The notes under the pieces: model-generated | The model's database searches: none | What the model was told of the DNA's origin: nothing | The model's input: only the letters and a program-made list of their open reading frames with translations | Assembly (NCBI GenBank): GCA_023254055.1 | Contig: JALQYN010000065.1 | Location: 1 to 64,000 of the forward strand | Source of the DNA: Polaribacter sp. | Lineage (GTDB): Bacteria; Bacteroidota; Bacteroidia; Flavobacteriales; Flavobacteriaceae | DNA length: 64,000 nucleotides | Direction of reading: 5' to 3' | Made by a program: the position numbers and the translations under genes | Shown here: positions 44,219 to 50,724 of the stretch, piece by piece | Layout of the letters: the number at the start of each line of letters is the position of its first letter | How positions within the stretch are numbered: position 1 is the stretch's first letter

Positions 44219-44631
44219 TGATTGAATTTAATTACGAAACAAATTTTATTTTAAACAACGAAGAGCAATTAACAAATTGGGTTGAGAGCTGTATTGTTAG
44301 CAACAAATTTAAAGTAGGAGAAATTAATTATATTTTTTGTGACGATGCGTATTTACATAAGTTAAATGTCGAGTTTTTACAACACGACACCTACACTGAT
44401 ATTATTAGTTTTGATAATACAATGGGGAGGCTTATTAGTGGAGATATTTTTATTTCAATAGATAGAGTTAAAGAAAATTCAACTGTTTTTACTTCCTCTT
44501 TTGAGGATGAACTGCACAGGGTTATGATTCATGGTGTTTTGCACTATATGGGATATAAAGACAAAACGATAGAGGAAAAAGAAATGATGCGCTCCAAAGA
44601 AGATCAATGTTTGTTTATGTTAAATAATTGA
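44218..44631 (+). CDS. ybeY: rRNA maturation endoribonuclease YbeY (GTG start)
   Basis: A 137-residue YbeY that trims 16S rRNA and monitors 70S quality. The metal motif reads HGVLHYMGYKDK (about 103), with the first two His in place. The third ligand of the canonical H-x3-H-x5-H is replaced by Asp (GYKD instead of GYDH), as I recall for Bacteroidota. The GTG start at 44218 overlaps the previous stop (TAGTG). The position upstream of mnmG is typical. Confidence 0.9.
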   Translation: MIEFNYETNFILNNEEQLTNWVESCIVSNKFKVGEINYIFCDDAYLHKLNVEFLQHDTYTDIISFDNTMGRLISGDIFISIDRVKENSTVFTSSFEDELHRVMIHGVLHYMGYKDKTIEEKEMMRSKEDQCLFMLNN

Positions 44632-44652
44632 TAATCAATAAAATAAATAAAT

Positions 44653-44668
44653 AGTTTCACGTGAAACA
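44653..44668. promoter_or_regulatory. parS-like site 1 upstream of mnmG
   Basis: AGTTTCACGTGAAACA contains the perfect 14-bp palindrome GTTTCACGTGAAAC. It matches the consensus ParB site TGTTTCACGTGAAACA at 15 of 16 positions. It lies 6 bases before the mnmG ATG. Confidence 0.8.
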
Positions 44669-44674
44669 TGTAAA

Positions 44675-46552
44675 ATGAGTCTTTTTTCAACAACATACGA
44701 TGTAATAGTAGTTGGTGGTGGCCACGCAGGAAGCGAGGCAGCAGCAGCAAGCGCAAATATGGGCGCTCATACATTGCTTATTACAATGAGTTTGCAAAAC
44801 ATTGCACAGATGAGTTGTAACCCAGCCATGGGAGGAATTGCAAAAGGGCAAATCGTTCGAGAAATTGATGCCTTAGGTGGGTATAGTGGAATTGTAACAG
44901 ACAAAACCGCTATTCAATTTAAAATGCTGAACAAATCTAAAGGACCAGCAATGTGGAGCCCTAGAGCGCAATCGGACCGAATGCGTTTTTCTGAAGAGTG
45001 GAGAAAGGTTTTAGAGCAAACAGATAATTTAGATTTTTATCAAGATTCTGTAAATGGGTTGTTATTTGAAGAAAATAAAATAGTTGGTGTTAAAACAGTT
45101 TTAGGCTTAGAAATAAAATCAAAAACAGTTATCATTACGGCAGGAACTTTTTTAAATGGATTAATTCATGTTGGTGAAAAAACATTCGGAGGGGGTAGAG
45201 CAGGAGAAGGTGCTTCTACTGGAATTACTGAAGATTTAGTTAAAATGGGATTTGAATCAGGTAGAATGAAAACAGGAACACCTCCAAGAGTTGATGCACG
45301 TTCTTTAGATTTTTCTAAAATGATTGAACAACCAGGCGATGAACAACCTGAAAAGTTTTCTTATTTACCATCAACAAAACCTTTAACCAAACAACGCTCT
45401 TGTTATTTAACATATACGAGTCCAGAAGTTCATGAATTATTGAGAGAAGGTTTTGATAGGTCTCCAATGTTTAACGGTAGAATTCAGTCAACGGGACCCA
45501 GATACTGTCCCTCTATTGAGGACAAGATTGATCGTTTTGCTACAAAAGACAGACATCAAATGTTTATTGAGCCAGAAGGCTGGGATACTGTTGAAATTTA
45601 TGTGAATGGATTTTCTACTTCACTACCTGAAGATATTCAAGACAAAGCAATTCGCTCTGTAGCAGGTTTTGAAAATGTTAAGTTTTTGCGCTATGGTTAT
45701 GCTATAGAATATGATTATTTTCCACCCACACAATTAACACATTCGTTGGAAACGAAATTGGTAGAAAACTTGTTTTTTGCAGGACAAATAAATGGGACAA
45801 CAGGTTATGAAGAAGCAGCTTCTCAGGGACTAATGGCGGGAATTAATGCTGCTTTAAAAATTCAAAACAAAGAGCCGTTTATTTTAAAAAGAAACGAAGC
45901 ATATATTGGGGTTTTAATAGATGATTTAATTACAAAAGGAACTGAAGAGCCATATAGAATGTTTACGTCTCGAGCAGAATACAGAACTTTATTAAGACAA
46001 GACAATGCCGATTTAAGATTAACGCCGAGGTCTTATGAACTAGGTTTGGCATCTGAAGAACGTATGAACCGCGTTATAGAAAAGAAAGAAAAAACAGAAT
46101 TATTGATATACTTTTTAAACAACTTGAGTGTTAAAAAGGAAGAGCTAAATGGTATTTTAGAAAAGAAAAATCTTGCTTTGGTAAATCAATCTATGAAGCT
46201 TTTTAAAGTAGCCGCAAGACCTCAGTTAAATTTTTCTGACTTTATTCATTTAGATGAATTAGCTCAGTTTATTACACAACACAATATAGATGCTGAAATC
46301 ATAGAACAGGTAGAAATCTATTTAAAGTATTCTGGATATATTGAAAAAGAAAAGAATAATGCAGACAAGCTAAATCGTCTAGAAAATGTTACGATTCCTA
46401 AAACATTTGATTATTCTAAAGTAAAATCTCTTTCTTTTGAGGCAAGAGAAAAATTAAATAAAATAAAACCAACTTCCATTTCACAAGCAAGTAGAATAAG
46501 CGGTGTTTCACCAAGTGATGTTTCGGTATTGCTAGTTTATATGGGTAGATAA
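44675..46552 (+). CDS. mnmG: tRNA uridine-5-carboxymethylaminomethyl(34) synthesis enzyme MnmG
   Basis: A 625-residue FAD enzyme which, with MnmE, modifies U34 of tRNAs. The FAD loop is VVGGGHAGSEAAAASANMG (about 12-30). The GidA signatures GPKYCPSIEDK-like (here GPRYCPSIEDKIDRFATK, about 274) and GQINGTTGYEEAASQG (about 370) are present. Length is normal. It lies between two parS-like palindromes. In many bacteria mnmG is near the origin, which fits the other origin signs in the window. Confidence 0.97.
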   Translation: MSLFSTTYDVIVVGGGHAGSEAAAASANMGAHTLLITMSLQNIAQMSCNPAMGGIAKGQIVREIDALGGYSGIVTDKTAIQFKMLNKSKGPAMWSPRAQSDRMRFSEEWRKVLEQTDNLDFYQDSVNGLLFEENKIVGVKTVLGLEIKSKTVIITAGTFLNGLIHVGEKTFGGGRAGEGASTGITEDLVKMGFESGRMKTGTPPRVDARSLDFSKMIEQPGDEQPEKFSYLPSTKPLTKQRSCYLTYTSPEVHELLREGFDRSPMFNGRIQSTGPRYCPSIEDKIDRFATKDRHQMFIEPEGWDTVEIYVNGFSTSLPEDIQDKAIRSVAGFENVKFLRYGYAIEYDYFPPTQLTHSLETKLVENLFFAGQINGTTGYEEAASQGLMAGINAALKIQNKEPFILKRNEAYIGVLIDDLITKGTEEPYRMFTSRAEYRTLLRQDNADLRLTPRSYELGLASEERMNRVIEKKEKTELLIYFLNNLSVKKEELNGILEKKNLALVNQSMKLFKVAARPQLNFSDFIHLDELAQFITQHNIDAEIIEQVEIYLKYSGYIEKEKNNADKLNRLENVTIPKTFDYSKVKSLSFEAREKLNKIKPTSISQASRISGVSPSDVSVLLVYMGR

Positions 46553-46559
46553 AAAATAA

Positions 46560-46575
46560 AGTTCCATGTGGAACA
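46560..46575. promoter_or_regulatory. parS-like site 2 downstream of mnmG
   Basis: AGTTCCATGTGGAACA has 6-bp arms GTTCCA / TGGAAC, like the parS variant TGTTCCACGTGGAACA with two differences. It is 8 bases after the mnmG stop. Confidence 0.55.
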
Positions 46576-46594
46576 TTATACGTTTTGCTAAATA

Positions 46595-47464
46595 ATGAAT
46601 AAAGAAAAAAATCTTTATAAAGGGGTAAAACCTTTTATGAGCTGTACAGATCATTCGGTTTCTCAAGAATCTTACGAGCTTTTATTTAATGAAGAATTTG
46701 AGATGATGGTAACACTTCCTGTTCCGTCAGATTTAGAAAAATATTATAAAAGCGAAGATTATATTTCACACACAGACGCAAGTAAAAGTATTGTTGATAA
46801 AATTTATCAAAGAGTTAGAAAACACACATTACAAAAAAAGCTAGCACTAATAAACTCATTTCATTCAACAGAAAAAAAACTATTAGATATTGGATCTGGA
46901 ACCGGAGATTTTTTAGCGACTTGTAAAAAAAATCATTGGAGTGTTTTTGGAGTTGAGCCTAACGAGAATGCCATCGCTATTTCTAAAAGAAAAGGTATTG
47001 GTGTTATCAGTGATATTTCAATTTTAAAAGAAAATAATTTTGATGTAATTACGCTTTGGCATGTATTAGAACATGTAGAAAATCTAGTAGAGTATATAGA
47101 GGTTTTAAAAAAGAAATTAAAACCCAACGGAACATTAGTAATTGCTGTTCCAAATTACAAAAGCTTTGATGCAAATTATTATAAAGAGTTTTGGGCAGCT
47201 TATGATGTGCCAAGACATCTTTGGCATTTTTCTCAAAACTCCATAAAAAGACTTTTTGAAAATGTTTCAATGAGTGTTGAGAAAACAATTCCTATGAAAT
47301 ATGATTCGTATTATGTTTCAATGTTGAGTGAAAAATATAAATCAGGCAGCACAAATTTTCTAAAAGCTTTTTACATTGGTTTTCTTTCAAATAGAAAAGC
47401 AAAATCAACTTCTGAGTATTCTTCTCTTATTTATGTGATTAAAAACACAGAAAACACCATTTAA
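46595..47464 (+). CDS. Class I SAM-dependent methyltransferase
   Basis: A 289-residue methyltransferase of the Methyltransf_23 type. Motif I is LLDIGSGTGDFLATCKK (about 93-109); the following acidic residue is in FGVEPNENAIAI, and LWHVLEHVEN (about 153) marks motif IV. The N-terminus has only two Cys-like positions (MSCTDHS), so no zinc finger is evident. The substrate is unknown; similar proteins act on sugars or lipids in envelope synthesis. It lies 20 bases after parS-like site 2. Confidence 0.85.
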   Translation: MNKEKNLYKGVKPFMSCTDHSVSQESYELLFNEEFEMMVTLPVPSDLEKYYKSEDYISHTDASKSIVDKIYQRVRKHTLQKKLALINSFHSTEKKLLDIGSGTGDFLATCKKNHWSVFGVEPNENAIAISKRKGIGVISDISILKENNFDVITLWHVLEHVENLVEYIEVLKKKLKPNGTLVIAVPNYKSFDANYYKEFWAAYDVPRHLWHFSQNSIKRLFENVSMSVEKTIPMKYDSYYVSMLSEKYKSGSTNFLKAFYIGFLSNRKAKSTSEYSSLIYVIKNTENTI

Positions 47465-47607
47465 AAAGCATTTAAAACAAGTTTTGCCTCAAAACAACCT
47501 ATTTGCTCTCTATTTTTTAAAAACACCCTAAAAGGCTTCTTTTAAAGACCTTTAAAATAGTTTTATTTTATTTAAAACAAAAAAAGAATAAGAAAAATTG
47601 ATGCAGC

Positions 47608-48006
47608 TTATTTACTCAATAAATAAACACCGAAAATTGTAGTTGCAAAATAAACGGCTAATGTCATTGCTCCAGCATAATCTTTTGCCAACCTTTGACC
47701 AATTAATAAAAAGATAAGTGTTAAAGCAGAAATTTCTACTCCAATAAGTGCAGCTGACTTAACTCCTGAAAAAGTTAATTGATAAAGACCAAAAAGCATA
47801 AAAAGACTTGCAGTCACTTCAAGCAACAAGATGGTTCCCAATAACAAAGGCACTTTGTTTTTTAAAGGAGAGTTCGAAAAGTGCTCTTTAATAAAAGATA
47901 AATTTCCGCTCCAGTCAGTTATTTTATCAATTCCTGATTGTAAAAAAGTGACAATTAAAAACAGTAGAATTAATATTTCTGTTGGGTAGTTTTGTATGGC
48001 TTCCAT
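47608..48006 (-). CDS. DoxX-like membrane protein
   Basis: A 132-residue protein with four hydrophobic segments (about 10-28, 55-75, 80-100, 110-130), typical of DoxX-family membrane proteins. The start MEAIQNYPTEILILLFLIVT is followed by FLQSGIDKITDW, which matches the DoxX first helix region. Its biochemical role is unknown. Single gene. Confidence 0.72.
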   Translation of the reverse strand: MEAIQNYPTEILILLFLIVTFLQSGIDKITDWSGNLSFIKEHFSNSPLKNKVPLLLGTILLLEVTASLFMLFGLYQLTFSGVKSAALIGVEISALTLIFLLIGQRLAKDYAGAMTLAVYFATTIFGVYLLSK

Positions 48007-48132
48007 AAATTAATTAGTTATCCCACAAAACTACTAAAAAGAAAGATGCGAGCAATACATTATTAACTCGCATCTTATCAAATAATCAAACCAACCTTTA
48101 ATAGTTTTATGTTTTTTTGCAATGTATATCAA

Positions 48133-49131
48133 TTATTTACCACACAATGCATCTAATTCTTCTTGGCTATTTATTACAATGGTTTCTCTGTTTTTAATAA
48201 TTGATAACGGAAACACATAAGTGGGTCTAACACCTTTTCCTAAGCTTTCATGGTAGGCTTTAAGCTCTTCTACATTAGCAATAGCTTTTGTTGACCCATC
48301 GTCTAGTGTTACCGATATCGGGAAAACAAATTCAGGTCTTTTACCTTTCTTTGGCTTTTTAATCAAAGCATCAAATTCTTCTTGTGAATTTATCACAATT
48401 GTTTCTCCATTCTTTTCAACTGAAATAGGAAAAACAAACACCGGTTTAACACCATCAGCCAAGGTATCTAAGTACGCTTTAAATTCCTCTTCGTTCGCAA
48501 TTTCTTGAGTACTTGTATCTTCTAAGACAACAGATAAAGGAAAAATTAAATGTGGTCTTCTTCCTTTTGCAGGTTTCCCCATTATAGCTTTTAATTCATT
48601 TTCATCAGAAACTTCAATTGTTTTTCCATTTACTAAAAGCGATAAAGGGAAAACAAATACAGGCTTTACACCTTCATCTAACCCATCTAAATAAGCTCTT
48701 AAAGCTTCTTTATCATCAACTTCTTGAGTACTTCCATCACCTAGTTCTACAGAAACAGGAAAAACAAATTCAGGTTTTTTTCTACCACGAGCACCCCTGA
48801 TCAATTCTTTTAATTGTTTCATGTCATTGACCGTTATTGCCTCTCCATCGATAGTAATTTCAAAAGGAAAAGTTAGTTGTGGTTTGTTTGTGGTTGCAGC
48901 ATAATCTTCTAAATCGTAATCACTATTGATGGTTGTTGTAGCAGAAGTATTTGTGATTGCACTAACCGGATAGGTAATAATCATTGTTTCTACCATGCTT
49001 AAAACCTCTTCTTTATTAAGAGAAGTTTGTGCTTCAAAAAGTTCAATATCTTCTGTTGTTGAATCTTGACAAGCAAACAACGAACTTACTATTAATGATA
49101 ACGCAACTAATTTTTTTACAAATATTTTCAT
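48133..49131 (-). CDS. Repeat lipoprotein of the ECF/FecR locus (seven alternating 36/37-residue repeats)
   Basis: A 332-residue lipoprotein with lipobox LFAC (Cys 21). Acidic residues follow the Cys (CQDSTTEDIE), as in surface-exported lipoproteins. Residues 83-332 are seven repeats beginning with [KR]P-x3-FP at 83, 119, 156, 192, 229, 265 and 302. Spacing alternates 36, 37, 36, 37, 36, 37. Type A units read FP-x5-NGxTI, type B units FPxSVxLxDxST; the last unit is truncated and ends CGK. It is divergent from the ECF sigma operon and has the same candidate ECF promoter as fecR. I do not recognise the family; a surface ligand-binding role for the receptor is inference. Confidence 0.75.
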   Translation of the reverse strand: MKIFVKKLVALSLIVSSLFACQDSTTEDIELFEAQTSLNKEEVLSMVETMIITYPVSAITNTSATTTINSDYDLEDYAATTNKPQLTFPFEITIDGEAITVNDMKQLKELIRGARGRKKPEFVFPVSVELGDGSTQEVDDKEALRAYLDGLDEGVKPVFVFPLSLLVNGKTIEVSDENELKAIMGKPAKGRRPHLIFPLSVVLEDTSTQEIANEEEFKAYLDTLADGVKPVFVFPISVEKNGETIVINSQEEFDALIKKPKKGKRPEFVFPISVTLDDGSTKAIANVEELKAYHESLGKGVRPTYVFPLSIIKNRETIVINSQEELDALCGK

Positions 49132-49159
49132 GATTTAAATTTTTAATGTTCACTTATAA

Positions 49160-49185
49160 AACAGTCAAATCATAGAATACCCTAC
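49160..49185 (-). promoter_or_regulatory. Candidate ECF-sigma promoter of the repeat lipoprotein gene
   Basis: The minus strand reads GTAGGGTATT (49185-49176), 11 bases, CTGTT (49164-49160), then TTATAAG. The same two boxes with the same spacing precede fecR. The gene's ATG follows 28 bases after CTGTT. Confidence 0.6.
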
Positions 49186-49215
49186 CAGAAAAGCAAAAAA
49201 AATAAAAAAAACTGC

Positions 49216-49223
49216 TATTTTTG
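49216..49223 (+). promoter_or_regulatory. -7 promoter box of the ECF sigma gene
   Basis: TATTTTTG, 18 bases before ATG 49242. The TTG at 49221 inside it would open a longer frame. The sigma gene therefore seems to use the housekeeping promoter, unlike fecR. Confidence 0.55.
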
Positions 49224-49241
49224 AGGAATAATAGGGGGTTC

Positions 49242-49751
49242 ATGTCAGAAAAAAAATCGGTTTGCGAATCAAAAGTCTTTGAAGAATTGTATTCTGCGCA
49301 TTCAAAATCGTTATATAATTTTGCTTTTTATAAATCTGGTAATACAGCGCAGTCAGAAGACTTAGTTCAGGAAGCATTTATTAAAATGTGGAACAATTGT
49401 GCTAAAGTTGTCTTTGAAAAAGCAAAATCTTTCCTTTTTACAGTAGTAAACAACCTGTTTTTAAATCAAGTTGCACATCAAAAAGTAGTTTTAAGCTATA
49501 ATTTAATAGGAAGAAAAGAAACCACAAACGAAAGTCCAGAGTTTATATTGGAAGAAAAAGAGTTTATGGACAAACTTCAAAACGCAATTTCTGATTTAAC
49601 AGACGGACAAAGAGAAGTATTCTTATTAAACCGAATCGATAAAAAAACATATAAAGAGATTTCAGAATTGCTTTCTATTTCTGTAAAAGCTGTTGAAAAA
49701 AGAATGCATTTGGCATTAAAACAACTAAGAGAAAAAGTAGGAAATATATAA
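49242..49751 (+). CDS. ECF-type RNA polymerase sigma factor (FecI-like)
   Basis: A 169-residue ECF sigma factor. Region 2 is YSAHSKSLYNFAFYKSG and SEDLVQEAFIKMWNN (about 38-52). Region 4 is LTDGQREVFLLNRIDKKTYKEIS with the HTH ISELLSISVKAVEKRMHLALKQL. It would be held by the FecR anti-sigma encoded next and released by signal from the TonB receptor. I start at ATG 49242 because the longer frame begins inside the -7 box. Confidence 0.92.
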   Translation: MSEKKSVCESKVFEELYSAHSKSLYNFAFYKSGNTAQSEDLVQEAFIKMWNNCAKVVFEKAKSFLFTVVNNLFLNQVAHQKVVLSYNLIGRKETTNESPEFILEEKEFMDKLQNAISDLTDGQREVFLLNRIDKKTYKEISELLSISVKAVEKRMHLALKQLREKVGNI

Positions 49752-49766
49752 TTGTCAACACTAAAA

Positions 49767-49792
49767 GTAGGGTATTTAGCAAGCAAGCTGTT
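49767..49792 (+). promoter_or_regulatory. Candidate ECF-sigma promoter of fecR-TonB receptor operon
   Basis: GTAGGGTATT (49767-49776), 11 bases, CTGTT (49788-49792), then TATACTTATAAAG, ending 21 bases before the fecR ATG. It is identical in both boxes and in spacing to the site before the lipoprotein gene. Confidence 0.6.
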
Positions 49793-49813
49793 ATACTTAT
49801 AAAGAAACTAAAA

Positions 49814-50722
49814 ATGAAAAACGAACATACAGACGATACATTTTTATCACGTTGGCTACATAATGATTTAACGAATGAAGAATTGGTTTCTTTTAAGAAA
49901 ACAGAAGCCTATAAAGAATATCAAAAAATTATTAACGCAACTCAAAACTTTAACGCACCCAACTTTAATAAAGCAGAAGTCTTAGAAAAAATTATTCAAA
50001 AAACGACCAATAAAAAAGTAAAAAAATTACTTCCAAATTGGGTGTATGCAGCAGCAGCTTCTATTGTGTTACTATTAAGCACTGTTTATTTTTTAACAAG
50101 TTCTAATGAAAATTATTCAACATCATTTGGTGAGCAATTAGCATTGGTTTTGCCTGATGGATCGGAAGTGTTGTTAAATTCTAAATCTTCTATATCGTAT
50201 AAAAAAAGCGATTGGTTTGATGGAAATAGAACCTTACAACTTAAAGGAGAAGGATATTTTAAAGTACAAAAAGGCTCAAAATTTACAGTAAATTCAGACA
50301 ATGGAAGCGTGAGTGTTTTAGGGACGCAATTCAATGTAAAAACAAACCCTTCTTATTTTGAGGTTTTATGTTACGAAGGAAAAGTACAAGTTAAAAACAC
50401 CCAAGAAACAGCTATTTTAACAAAGGGACTGTCCTTTAGAAAAATTGAAAACAACAACTCAGAAAAAGGAACTTTCTCAAACTCAAAACCAACATGGTTA
50501 GATGGAGAAAGCACTTTTAACAATACACCTTTACAATTTGTATTAAAAGAATTGCAAAATCAATATCAAATAAAAGTAACTTCAATAGATGTTGATTTAA
50601 ACACCTTGTTTACAGGAGCTTTTACAAATAAAAACTTAAATTTAGCGTTACAAACAATATGTGCACCTTTGTCTATTCAGTTTGCAATTGATGAGAATAC
50701 AGTGGTGCTTACCAAAAAATAA
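49814..50722 (+). CDS. FecR-family anti-sigma factor
   Basis: A 302-residue single-span inner-membrane protein. The cytoplasmic N-terminus (about 1-70) is followed by a membrane span VYAAAASIVLLLSTVYFL (about 75-92). The FecR periplasmic domain contains LPDGSEVLLNSKSSISY and GEGYFKVQKGSKFTVNSDNG. DUF4974 closes the protein with TFNNTPLQFVLKELQNQYQIKV. It binds the ECF sigma and senses the TonB receptor. It lies 2 bases before the receptor gene. Confidence 0.93.
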   Translation: MKNEHTDDTFLSRWLHNDLTNEELVSFKKTEAYKEYQKIINATQNFNAPNFNKAEVLEKIIQKTTNKKVKKLLPNWVYAAAASIVLLLSTVYFLTSSNENYSTSFGEQLALVLPDGSEVLLNSKSSISYKKSDWFDGNRTLQLKGEGYFKVQKGSKFTVNSDNGSVSVLGTQFNVKTNPSYFEVLCYEGKVQVKNTQETAILTKGLSFRKIENNNSEKGTFSNSKPTWLDGESTFNNTPLQFVLKELQNQYQIKVTSIDVDLNTLFTGAFTNKNLNLALQTICAPLSIQFAIDENTVVLTKK

Positions 50723-50724
50723 GA

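Noticed and set aside
47465-47607. Possible terminator or small RNA after the methyltransferase gene
   Set aside because: Only A/T-rich sequence with weak repeats of TTTAAA; no stable stem followed by a T run.
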